This document shows positions 1 through 7,615 of a DNA stretch of 33,282 nucleotides, in pieces. Origin of the DNA: Candidatus Heimdallarchaeota archaeon (lineage in GTDB: Archaea > Asgardarchaeota > Heimdallarchaeia > Hodarchaeales > Hodarchaeaceae); the NCBI GenBank assembly GCA_019057635.1, contig DXJL01000190.1, forward strand, positions 1-33,282. Direction: 5' to 3'. The position numbers and the translations under genes were made by a program. How positions within the stretch are numbered: the stretch's first letter is position 1; each line of letters opens with the position of its first letter. Below the pieces are notes generated by a model. The model saw only the letters and a program-made list of their open reading frames with translations, did not search any database and was not told the origin of the DNA.

Positions 1-521
1 AATTTTACAGGCATTTCAGGATTATCAACCTGCATAATTTCTGGGGGCTTAAGGAAGTGACAACCATTATGAGTAGCGATTTTGATGCCTGAAAGTGGTT
101 TTCTAACTTTTGCAGCAATTTTGTCAACACCTATCTCGGTGTATAAAAATTCTGCAAAATGGTTGATCTTTATCGTTCCTTTAAACTCTTTATCAACTTC
201 TTTAAGATGCTCATTTACTTCAGCTTTAAGGTCAGGATCATTTTTTAAATGAGTATTGACCATTTTCAGCGTTTCAAAACATCCACTACATGCAGTAAGA
301 ATATCAAGACCTTGTTCTTCAGCAAGGCAAATATTACGAGCACCTAAAGTGTGCCAAGCAACGCTATCAAAAGCTTGCACCCCACCAGGATCTGGACAAC
401 AAGCGAATGGTAAATCGACGAGTTCAATGTTAAAATCGGGCATTGTTTTTCTTAAAGAGGTTTCAATAAATGGAACCCTGTAGGGTATTGTACATCCGAT
501 AAAAAAAGCGTATTTTGTCAT
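1..521 (-). CDS. hdrB: Heterodisulfide reductase subunit B-like (HdrB), C-terminus cut by window edge
   Basis: The frame is open from an ATG at 521 to the left edge of the window, giving 173 complete codons and no stop. The start MTKYAFFIGCTIP and the phrase DILTACSGCF are typical of HdrB. The first CCG domain is complete: C10, C41-C42, and C78-x-x-C81. The second CCG domain begins near H151-N-G-C154 and is then cut off. In the family, the CCG cysteines hold the non-cubane [4Fe-4S] clusters that reduce a disulfide. The ATG overlaps the TAA of hdrC by one base (TAATG), so the two are probably translationally coupled as the last genes of the mvhG-mvhA-hdrA-hdrC-hdrB operon. The true substrate is unknown: CoM-S-S-CoB is expected only in methanogens and their relatives. 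Confidence 0.93.
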   Translation of the reverse strand, partial: MTKYAFFIGCTIPYRVPFIETSLRKTMPDFNIELVDLPFACCPDPGGVQAFDSVAWHTLGARNICLAEEQGLDILTACSGCFETLKMVNTHLKNDPDLKAEVNEHLKEVDKEFKGTIKINHFAEFLYTEIGVDKIAAKVRKPLSGIKIATHNGCHFLKPPEIMQVDNPEMPVK

Positions 522-1018
522 TAGTTAGCATGCTCCTTTAGAGAATTGAGTTTCGCTACGACCCCTGTAACTTCCATAAGCTTCTGAATCTCACTCAGAT
601 CAGGTGGTGGGAGCTCAGGTAATTCAAGTTTTACTCTCCGTTTCATGGCGGATTGTGATATTCCAGCGGTTACTCCTGTTTCTAGTATCGCAGTCATTTC
701 GGCAATAATTCCTTCAGGAGCGTTCTTCACCTTTACAGCCATATTTTTCATTTCGTTGATGATATGACCAATATCTATCCCTTGTGGACAACGGGTACTG
801 CAAGTATAACAGCCTGTGCAGTACCATATTTGTTGTTCCTCAAATACTTCCTTGGTAAATTCACCTGCAAGTAATTTCTCCATGATTCGACGGGGATTAA
901 ACCTTGAATACTGTTTAAACACCGGACAACCGCCAGCGCAAGTACCACATTGGTAACACAGTTTTACTTTGTCATATAGGCCTTTAAATTCACCTATGAG
1001 CTCTGTTGATTCAATCAT
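521..1018 (-). CDS. hdrC: Heterodisulfide reductase subunit C-like (HdrC)
   Basis: This 165-residue iron-sulfur protein has two classical [4Fe-4S] motifs. The first is C21-x2-C24-x2-C27-x3-C31 and the second C67-x2-C70-x2-C73-x3-C77. The length and the FNPRRIMEKLL stretch between the clusters fit HdrC, which passes electrons from the flavin of HdrA to the CCG clusters of HdrB. There is no membrane segment, so this is the soluble form. A GGTGAG ribosome binding site lies 8 bases before the ATG. The gene follows hdrA by a short gap and overlaps hdrB by one base. The order hdrA-hdrC-hdrB behind a hydrogenase matches cytoplasmic Mvh-Hdr complexes. Confidence 0.95.
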   Translation of the reverse strand: MIESTELIGEFKGLYDKVKLCYQCGTCAGGCPVFKQYSRFNPRRIMEKLLAGEFTKEVFEEQQIWYCTGCYTCSTRCPQGIDIGHIINEMKNMAVKVKNAPEGIIAEMTAILETGVTAGISQSAMKRRVKLELPELPPPDLSEIQKLMEVTGVVAKLNSLKEHAN

Positions 1019-1050
1019 TACTTTTTCTCACCTTGCTACTCCAATGGCAC

Positions 1051-3459
1051 TTAACGTTCTAATTTTCCTAGTTCTTTGAGTGTTTTAGCCATTTTATTAG
1101 CCACGGTTGTAAATCTATCGCTACTCATAAAGAAGGTTGTTTGTTTTTCCAAGCGTTGAGGATCGATGCCTGAAAATTGAAGCATTTGTTTAAGAAGCGC
1201 AACGCGAATGGTTGACGCTTGGGATCCCGAATCATAGTGACATTTATCCTCATAACAACCTAATACGATAATTCCATCAGCACCCATTGCAAAGGTCTTC
1301 TGTATGAGTCTTGCAGAAATATTACCTGTACATTGAACTGGAAGGATTCTAACAGTATGATCGTATGTTTCGGGAGTAACTTCCCCGAATCTAGTGCGAG
1401 CAGCCATACCTGATGCATCAGTCGCAGAATAGGCACATTCCCAACAAGCAAGTGTAACAATTAAGGGGTCAAGATTGTCTTTTGCATCATACAATAAGCC
1501 CTCTAGTTGACTTAGGATTATATCTTCAGAATAGTAATCCACCCCGATAGCTGCCGCGGGACATGTGGAAACACATTGACCACATCCTAAACAACTAACT
1601 GGATCAACTTGCATCTTAACACCAGGATTAGCTACAGGAATCACCTCAATAGCTCCAAATGGACAGGCAGTTACACAGAGTTCACATAGCGTACATTTAT
1701 CGTCGTCAATTACTGCCGTCGGAAACTTTTTCTCAACAGTTCCTTTTGATAATAACATATCAAGGTGACTTGCTGCATATCCTGCTCTATTAAGAGAAGT
1801 AGGGATATCTGCTGGAGCCACAGCTGTACCGGCGACAAAAACACCCGCTTTCTTCGTTTCTGTTGTTTTGAACTTAGAATAAAGCGCTTTAAAGAATCCT
1901 GTATCTGAAATATCGACTTTTAACTTCTTCGCAAGTTCCTCTGCTCCTGGAGAAGCTACCATAGACATTGAAAGTGCTACTATATCAGTTTTGATGGTGA
2001 CAAACTGATCAGCCTGTGAATCCTCCGCTTGAACATAAAGGGTAGTTCCATCTGTTTCTACCTCTGCGGGTCTACCGCGAAGAAACTTAACACCAAGATC
2101 ACGCGCTTTATTGTAGAATTCTTCGTAATTTGAACCTACAGCTCGTATATCGATATAACAACATGTTACATCAATATTCGGGTCCTTCTCTTTAATTTTA
2201 ATTGCATGTTTAATACCTATCATACAGCAAATGTTTGAACACCAGATATTATACTTTGTAGACCTTGAGCCAACACAATTTATGATGACAATGCTTTCAA
2301 CAGGATCCCCATTCTTTTTCTTTAATGATCCTAGTGTGGGTCCAGCCAAGTCAAGTAATCTAGCTAATTCGGTTTGTGTAACTACATTTTCATACCCAGG
2401 AACACCATAGTGATATTCTTCCACAAGTCTAGGGTCGAATTCCTCAAATCCAGTTGCTATTACGAATCCGCCAGCATTAATAGTTTTGGTTGTTTCCTGC
2501 ATATTTAGATCAATTGCTTCAACAGGACAAGCTTTTACACATTCAGTACACCCATCGGGACATTCTTCTCTCTCCACAACATATTTAGTTGTTGTAGATA
2601 CTCCTACAGGTAAATGCATGGCTTTACGTTTGACCATACCAAGGTTAAATTCATCTGGATTTTCTACTGGACAGGCTTGTGCACAGAGATTACAATTAAT
2701 ACATTTATCCATATGCACGTAAGTCGGTTTGACCTTTACTTCAGTAGTATAGTTACCCAAAGAACCCTTGATATCCTCAATTTCTGAATTAATATAGAGG
2801 TCAATATTGGGATGTAAGTCAAACGCTGAGCGATAATGACACCGCCTTACATGACTTTGATCGATGCCTTTAATCCCATTGCTTGGCATACAAGTAGCAC
2901 AATCTTCACTTGGGAAAAAAGTACCCATTTTTGCAGAATTACCACCAATATATGGATTCCGATCAATTAAATGTACCTTGTGGCCTTTCTCTGCCAAATC
3001 TTGAGCCGCTTGTATCCCTGCAGGACCAGCACCAATAACAATAGCAGCATCTTGAATTTCGATTCGATGTTTTTCAACATTAGTTCCATAATTGGCTTTG
3101 TTATAGGATCCTAATAAGACAGCTTTCGCTTTGTTTGTCGCTAAAGTTTTATCTGGCTCGATCCAACCAATATGTTCTCGTAAATTGGCTCCTACCATCT
3201 GATAAGGAGACATATTTACTTCTTTCACTACATCCTCGAATAAAGATCCTGCAGTTTTTGGTGTACACCCACCAAAGACAATGGAATCGGGTTGTTCTCT
3301 GTTCACCGTTTCTTTGAAGAAATTTTTGCCTTCCTGAGAACAGAGACTTTCATGATAAACACAGAAACCAGGTTTATCTTTCATAAAACTCTGAAGTTCA
3401 TCCCAATCGAGATTATCCAGTGAACCACCACAATTACACAGAAATGTACCAACTTTCAT
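1051..3459 (-). CDS. hdrA: Electron-bifurcating HdrA with C-terminal MvhD domain (fusion)
   Basis: About 802 residues. In order: an N-terminal HdrA domain with a CNCGGS motif; an FAD-binding fold (GAGPAG near 143-148); a ferredoxin-like insertion (CINCNLCAQACP, then CPDGCTECVKACP); the HdrA cluster motif, here C-x11-C-x3-CC; two more [4Fe-4S] motifs (CTLCELCVTACP, CLGCGQCVSTCP); and, from about 660, an MvhD domain (CWECAYSATD, then CYEDKCHYD). In the family, HdrA bifurcates electrons on its FAD and MvhD receives them from the hydrogenase; both steps are in one chain here. A GTG at 3471 opens the frame, but it lies inside the AGGTGG ribosome binding site, so the ATG at 3459 is the better start. 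The stretch after the FAD motif is unusual: GGNSAK instead of GGRMAQ, and an insertion carrying an extra cysteine near 207. Confidence 0.95.
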   Translation of the reverse strand: MKVGTFLCNCGGSLDNLDWDELQSFMKDKPGFCVYHESLCSQEGKNFFKETVNREQPDSIVFGGCTPKTAGSLFEDVVKEVNMSPYQMVGANLREHIGWIEPDKTLATNKAKAVLLGSYNKANYGTNVEKHRIEIQDAAIVIGAGPAGIQAAQDLAEKGHKVHLIDRNPYIGGNSAKMGTFFPSEDCATCMPSNGIKGIDQSHVRRCHYRSAFDLHPNIDLYINSEIEDIKGSLGNYTTEVKVKPTYVHMDKCINCNLCAQACPVENPDEFNLGMVKRKAMHLPVGVSTTTKYVVEREECPDGCTECVKACPVEAIDLNMQETTKTINAGGFVIATGFEEFDPRLVEEYHYGVPGYENVVTQTELARLLDLAGPTLGSLKKKNGDPVESIVIINCVGSRSTKYNIWCSNICCMIGIKHAIKIKEKDPNIDVTCCYIDIRAVGSNYEEFYNKARDLGVKFLRGRPAEVETDGTTLYVQAEDSQADQFVTIKTDIVALSMSMVASPGAEELAKKLKVDISDTGFFKALYSKFKTTETKKAGVFVAGTAVAPADIPTSLNRAGYAASHLDMLLSKGTVEKKFPTAVIDDDKCTLCELCVTACPFGAIEVIPVANPGVKMQVDPVSCLGCGQCVSTCPAAAIGVDYYSEDIILSQLEGLLYDAKDNLDPLIVTLACWECAYSATDASGMAARTRFGEVTPETYDHTVRILPVQCTGNISARLIQKTFAMGADGIIVLGCYEDKCHYDSGSQASTIRVALLKQMLQFSGIDPQRLEKQTTFFMSSDRFTTVANKMAKTLKELGKLER

Positions 3460-3474
3460 TGCTTTTGCCACCTT

Positions 3475-4932
3475 TTATTCCTCCCAATTCCTTAGGGTTC
3501 TAAGAGTAGACCCTTTATGATCAATTAACTGTACTTCTGTAGCAACAGCTCCTGATTTCAACACGTGAGTAGCACAGCTGAAACACGGATCATATGCTCT
3601 TACGATCATTTCTAATCGATTAAGTAATCCTTCAGCTGGTTCAGCGTCAACGATTAATTCTTTAGCTGTTACATTGACTGACCGGTTTATTGCTTCATTA
3701 TTACTGACTGTTGCCACAATTAAATTGACATCTGTAACCATTCCTTTCCTATCAGTGACATAATGATGGAAAAGAATACCTCGGTGCGCTTCTAGTATCC
3801 CAATACCGTGTTCTTCTCGGGGTTCGACTGCTGTACGAAGCTTAGTGCCAAGAATCTCTGGATCTTGAAGAAGATCAAGAGATACTTCAACGGCATGAGC
3901 CAATTCAATAATTCTTGCATAATTGTATAAGAGAGATTGAGGAGTGGGACGACCAAATTTGTTACGGAACTCTGTAAGAAGCTCCTGTGCTAATGGAGTA
4001 TCGATCTTATCTGCTGCATTAATTCTGGCAAGAGGTCCGACACGATAACATCCTTCTTCAAAGGATCTCTTTTTGTAGTAAGGGAATTTCAGATAAGAAT
4101 AGTCTTTAACTCGCTCAGAGATAATATCTCTGTAGGAAGTATCAGTACTTGAAAATTCTTCAAGAATTTGAGCATCAGATCCGATTAATCGAACTTTACC
4201 ATCATAGAATCGTAATTCACCTTGGTTTCCTACCATACCCATATGCATAGTTGGGAGATACCCTAAGGTACCTATTGCCTCTGCGTACTGATCAAAGAGA
4301 GCCAGTGCAGTGTCTTTGGCCTCTGGTAGAAAATTAGTTGCGAGGTCCTTTACATCTCTTTCTATTGAATCACGATCTTCTTGAGAAAGCCCCTGAGATT
4401 GTCCACCTGGAACACCAGTAACAGGATGAACTGTTCTTCCACCAAGAATTTTAGTTATCTGTTGACCGACTTTTCTGGCTGCAATCACTTTTTTGACAAG
4501 TTCTGGATTAGCTTCCAATACTCCGAACACATTTCTTTTGGCTGGATCAGAATCAGGTCCTAATACTAAATCTGGAGCTGCAAGATAGAAGAAATGTAAT
4601 ACATGCGAATGAATGAAAGAACCCATATGCATTAGACGGCGTAACTTGTACGCAGTTGGAGGAATATCTAACGGATCTAATCCGAATGTCCTATCAACAG
4701 CCTTTGCTGAGGCCAAATGATGAGGAGTATGGCAAATTCCACACATACGTGGAGTAATCAACGGCATTTCTTCAACTGGTCTGCCTATGAGAAATTTCTC
4801 GAACCCACGAAACTCAACAACTTTTACTTGAGAGTCAATTAGTTTATTGTTTGCATCTAAGAACAGTTTGATTTCGGCATGACCCTCGATTCGAGTAACG
4901 GGATCTATTTTAATGATCTTGGTTGCTTCCAT
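3475..4932 (-). CDS. mvhA: [NiFe] hydrogenase large subunit, group 3c type (MvhA)
   Basis: This 485-residue catalytic subunit has both nickel-binding motifs. The N-terminal one is RMCGICHTPH (C64, C67) and the C-terminal one is DPCFSCATH (C450, C453, H456). After H456 there are 29 further residues, the kind of tail that a maturation protease removes once nickel is inserted. A candidate protease gene lies upstream, at 6108-6620. The subunit splits or forms hydrogen in the cytoplasm and passes electrons to MvhG, then to the MvhD domain of HdrA. The ATG overlaps the TAA of mvhG by one base. Assignment to group 3c rests on the neighbouring mvhG and hdrA genes and on general sequence character; a tree would settle it. 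Confidence 0.96.
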   Translation of the reverse strand: MEATKIIKIDPVTRIEGHAEIKLFLDANNKLIDSQVKVVEFRGFEKFLIGRPVEEMPLITPRMCGICHTPHHLASAKAVDRTFGLDPLDIPPTAYKLRRLMHMGSFIHSHVLHFFYLAAPDLVLGPDSDPAKRNVFGVLEANPELVKKVIAARKVGQQITKILGGRTVHPVTGVPGGQSQGLSQEDRDSIERDVKDLATNFLPEAKDTALALFDQYAEAIGTLGYLPTMHMGMVGNQGELRFYDGKVRLIGSDAQILEEFSSTDTSYRDIISERVKDYSYLKFPYYKKRSFEEGCYRVGPLARINAADKIDTPLAQELLTEFRNKFGRPTPQSLLYNYARIIELAHAVEVSLDLLQDPEILGTKLRTAVEPREEHGIGILEAHRGILFHHYVTDRKGMVTDVNLIVATVSNNEAINRSVNVTAKELIVDAEPAEGLLNRLEMIVRAYDPCFSCATHVLKSGAVATEVQLIDHKGSTLRTLRNWEE

Positions 4933-5852
4933 TATTGGTCCTTCTCCTTGAATTTTCCTAGTTTTGAATACGCGTATTGATGCTGATAAAGGATAGAAAT
5001 GGGATCGTTACCCATGGCTTCAAGTACTTGTTCGACTCCAACTTGACTAGCTAAAGTTCCCAAAAACGAAGCTGCATCAGCTCCAGGATCAGTTCCTTTC
5101 TCTGGATCAGGATTTAAAGGTCCGTGACAACCCCGACAAGGTACACCAACTTTTGTACATCTAGCATCGCATAATCCCCAAGTAACAGGTCCCACACAAA
5201 TATATCCTTGTTCTAAGAAACACTTATCTGGATCAATCTCCTCACCTGCAGATTTATACCAACGCTTGAGTTCTGTGATTTTCGTATGGCTCTTCTCTCT
5301 TGGACAAGGTTCACACACAGATTGATTGGGTAAGTCGAGAGGTTTTCCATCTAACAAAGCCATGACTCCTGTAGCAATCAATTCCGGAACAGGAGGACAG
5401 CCTGGAATGACAACATCTACATCAATTACTGATGACAATGGAGCTACTTTTTCTGTTAAGGGTGGAACGTCATCTCTTGGTTCTCGCCCTAGAGGGTTAT
5501 CTAAACCCATGCAATTTCCTGGGTAGTAAACCTTATCGAAAATTTCTTCTCGTGTATATAAGTTTCCTAGTCCAGGAGTTCCACCAAAACAGGCACAACT
5601 CCCTAAAGAGACTATAATCTTACAATTTTTTCGCATTTCTTTAGCTACGTGAATATTGTGTTCATTCCTTATTCCTCCGGTTATAATACCCACATCAGCC
5701 GGAACAAATTCCTTTACATCGACTAGAACAGGAGATCTCACGATATCAGCTTTAGCTAGCACGTCTAGAATGGCTTCATGGATATCCAGAAGAGATATAT
5801 GACATCCACTGCACACCATCAACCACTCTGTCGCAATTCTTGCTTTACTCAT
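4932..5852 (-). CDS. mvhG: [NiFe] hydrogenase small subunit, group 3c type (MvhG)
   Basis: This 306-residue iron-sulfur subunit carries the proximal-cluster ligands C14-x2-C17 near the N-terminus, a cysteine at LGSCACFGG (C86 or C88) and C152 in PGCPP. More cysteines in the C-terminal half (CVGPVTWGLCDARC, then CRGCHGPLNP) would hold the medial and distal clusters. There is no twin-arginine signal, so the enzyme is cytoplasmic as in Mvh. The CxxCH strings in this protein are cluster ligands, not haem sites. It is the first gene of the operon. A GAGG ribosome binding site lies 9 bases before the ATG, and a perfect 20-bp palindrome sits just upstream of that. Confidence 0.95.
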   Translation of the reverse strand: MSKARIATEWLMVCSGCHISLLDIHEAILDVLAKADIVRSPVLVDVKEFVPADVGIITGGIRNEHNIHVAKEMRKNCKIIVSLGSCACFGGTPGLGNLYTREEIFDKVYYPGNCMGLDNPLGREPRDDVPPLTEKVAPLSSVIDVDVVIPGCPPVPELIATGVMALLDGKPLDLPNQSVCEPCPREKSHTKITELKRWYKSAGEEIDPDKCFLEQGYICVGPVTWGLCDARCTKVGVPCRGCHGPLNPDPEKGTDPGADAASFLGTLASQVGVEQVLEAMGNDPISILYQHQYAYSKLGKFKEKDQ

Positions 5853-5867
5853 ATTACGTATCCTCAG

Positions 5868-5887
5868 ATTAATTAATATTAATTAAT
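5868..5887. promoter_or_regulatory. Perfect 20-bp palindrome in the mvhG leader
   Basis: ATTAATTAATATTAATTAAT is its own reverse complement and is also two tandem copies of ATTAATTAAT. It ends 15 bases before the mvhG ATG, upstream of the ribosome binding site. If the T-rich stretch at about 5902-5918 (minus strand) is the TATA element, transcription would start inside the palindrome, which would suit a repressor operator. It is also simple AT-rich sequence, so chance is possible. Confidence 0.45.
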
Positions 5888-6107
5888 GTTTGATCTAAGA
5901 TTAAAAATAAAATTATTTTCTGAATAGATGGCCAAACTAATGAAAATTATCGCTAGGATGTTTTTTTTATATCTATCTGTAACTATTGTTAATCATCGCT
6001 GAAATGAGATTGTATATAATATAATTGTATTATCTCTGTAGAGACATAAAAGAAAGAAAGTACTAGAAAAATTGAGTTTGCCAGACCTATGAATTTCCTT
6101 ATTGTGT

Positions 6108-6620
6108 TTAAAAAAGACTTAAGATGTGTTTTTTTAGCTTGGGAATGAGTTTATTAACACCTTTTCTCACCTCAGGAGTTAATTCTTCACTAATAAAGCC
6201 TATTTCCTTAATTTGAACTCCATAGATTTCTATGGGATTAGGTACTTTATATCCACCCATTTTGGCATATTTTAGTACAGGTAAAACACCGACTCCATGG
6301 GACGATATTCCGCTTGATTGTCTAATGTCGATTTCATTTAAATTTTCCAAATAAAAGAGATCACCAGGTTTCAATCCTTGATCAGCCATAGAAGCGGCAT
6401 CAACGATTATTGCATGTTCAAATCCATCAATCGCGTCTAGGATGTCCAAACCCCCTGTATTCAGATATTGAAACGAAATTTCAAGATGTTTTAAAGTTTC
6501 ATCCTGTTCCAGCTGCTCGACTACACGTATTCCAGCGCCATCATCCATTCTGATTGAATTCCCTACTCCTAGAACGACTAATTTTTTTGATTTGCTCAAT
6601 ATACTTAGTTTCCTTTCCAA
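6108..6620 (-). CDS. Hydrogenase maturation protease (HycI/FrhD family)
   Basis: The core begins KKLVVLGVGNSIRMDDGAG, the hallmark of the [NiFe]-hydrogenase maturation endopeptidases. The conserved nickel-sensing residues are present: the aspartate in MDDGAG, the aspartate in IIVDAAS and the histidine in SSHGVG. It would remove the C-terminal tail of MvhA (29 residues after H456) once nickel is in place. The frame is open further upstream, to an ATG at 6779, but those first residues look non-coding. A good TATA element (TATAAATAG, minus strand, 6704-6712) lies inside that stretch. The start is therefore probably TTG at 6620 or TTG at 6599, giving about 163-170 residues, the usual family length. 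It is separated from mvhG by about 255 bases, so it may have its own promoter. Confidence 0.87.
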   Translation of the reverse strand: MERKLSILSKSKKLVVLGVGNSIRMDDGAGIRVVEQLEQDETLKHLEISFQYLNTGGLDILDAIDGFEHAIIVDAASMADQGLKPGDLFYLENLNEIDIRQSSGISSHGVGVLPVLKYAKMGGYKVPNPIEIYGVQIKEIGFISEELTPEVRKGVNKLIPKLKKHILSLF

Positions 6621-6703
6621 ATTTTCAATGAGTGTTTGAGTAGAGAGAAATTCTACATTTCTATTATAGATATAGTTAACATGAATTAACCATCGTGGAT
6701 ATC

Positions 6704-6712
6704 TATTTATAC
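6704..6712 (-). promoter_or_regulatory. TATA box for the maturation protease gene
   Basis: On the minus strand the sequence reads TATAAATAG, close to the archaeal TATA consensus. Transcription would start about 26 bases downstream, near 6682. This is past the ATG at 6779 and is the main reason for preferring a TTG start at 6620 or 6599 for the protease. A second AT-rich element (CTATATCTATAATAG) follows at about 6661-6675. Confidence 0.45.
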
Positions 6713-6947
6713 ACGAATGTGTGTAATTACAAGTCTTATTGTAATATCGATAATTTTCGTTACAGTAAGATAAAAACATCCTTTAACATCTTGAGACGAT
6801 TAAAACGACAAGTTCACCTTTGAAAAAACAATTGAAGTTTATTCCTTCATTAATTTCCGTGTTTATTTCTTATTTCTCAAGAAGGAGCGCCAAAGAGGGG
6901 CGCAATAGAATGTCTATTTAAATCAGGGAAAGGAGGAAAAATAAAAA

Positions 6948-7448
6948 ATACATAAAAAATTGTCTGTTCTACTCTTAATTTTTTCCGTTCTGACATTAGT
7001 TCCAGTGGTTTCAGTATCGGCTAAGAAACCCCTGATAGGTCAAATGGATCTAGTGCTAGTTCTTGCTCCACACCCAAAGGGTCCTATTACTTGGCTGGGA
7101 ACCATAGAATTTGAAGATAAGGGTACTTATGACATGCGATTCATCTTGATTGGAACAAGAATCCCTCGTGACGGCCCAACAGGGAAAGCTGGCCATTTCG
7201 GTGAGATTTGGGAAATATTCGATGGAGATCCCGACGAGCCAATCTTATGGGGTTATGACAAGGGTGTAACCAATCAAAAGAAGGATCTGACTTGTTGGCC
7301 ATATAGAATGAATGGCAAAGTGGAATATGTAGCTTCAGGCTGGGAGGATTATCTTGGTCGGAATGTGCATATGAGTGGAATTATAACGTGGTATGGTCCA
7401 CCAGGCACCCCAGGAAGTATTGCCCCAGGTGTATTCCGAATAAACTAA
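6948..7448 (+). CDS. Small secreted protein of unknown function
   Basis: I do not recognise this family. The protein has a hydrophobic N-terminal segment (LLLIFSVLTLVPVVSV) ending in VSAKK, a plausible signal peptide with cleavage after the alanine. The remaining roughly 140 residues are rich in glycine, tryptophan and aromatic residues and look beta-rich. The first standard start codon is TTG at 6960, but that leaves no positive charge before the hydrophobic core. A strong AGGAGG ribosome binding site at 6931-6936 is 23 bases away from that TTG. An in-frame ATA at 6948, 11 bases after AGGAGG, would give M-H-K-K before the core. Either ATA is used as a start or an ATG has been lost or misread. 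A TAA at 6942 closes the frame upstream. Confidence 0.6.
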   Translation: MHKKLSVLLLIFSVLTLVPVVSVSAKKPLIGQMDLVLVLAPHPKGPITWLGTIEFEDKGTYDMRFILIGTRIPRDGPTGKAGHFGEIWEIFDGDPDEPILWGYDKGVTNQKKDLTCWPYRMNGKVEYVASGWEDYLGRNVHMSGIITWYGPPGTPGSIAPGVFRIN

Positions 7449-7500
7449 TGTCGAAGAAACCTAGCAAACTCTTGGTATTGTCCAATAGACCTCCCCCTTC

Positions 7501-7521
7501 TTTTTTTTTTTTTTTTTTTTT
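7501..7521 (+). terminator. 21-T homopolymer, archaeal-type terminator
   Basis: An uninterrupted run of 21 T follows a pyrimidine-rich stretch about 50 bases after the stop of the small secreted protein. Long U tracts terminate archaeal transcription without needing a hairpin. The exact length of a run like this is error-prone in sequencing. Confidence 0.6.
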
Positions 7522-7566
7522 GAGACAAGACGTGAAATTGATTCCTCCATCGCAAAGTTTACAAGG

Positions 7567-7573
7567 TTTATAT
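7567..7573 (+). promoter_or_regulatory. TATA box for the radical SAM gene
   Basis: TTTATAT lies 42 bases before the ATG at 7616. The expected transcription start would be near 7595, leaving a leader of about 20 bases. Confidence 0.4.
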
Positions 7574-7615
7574 CATCTTAGACAAAAAATACCAATTTAA
7601 TTTTGTGGAATTGTC

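Noticed and set aside
256..483. Plus-strand open frame of 75 codons
   Set aside because: It is the opposite strand of the partial hdrB gene, which has clear CCG motifs.
5101..5160. CxxCH strings in MvhG (and MvhA) as c-type haem sites
   Set aside because: They match the conserved iron-sulfur and nickel ligands of [NiFe] hydrogenases and the proteins have no signal peptide.
6887..6903. GCGCC...GGCGC hairpin before the secreted-protein gene
   Set aside because: Only five base pairs with a 7-base loop and no T-run; too weak to call a terminator or riboswitch.
7388..7600. Plus-strand open frame of 70 codons
   Set aside because: It overlaps the end of the secreted-protein gene in another frame and runs through the 21-T tract as polyphenylalanine.
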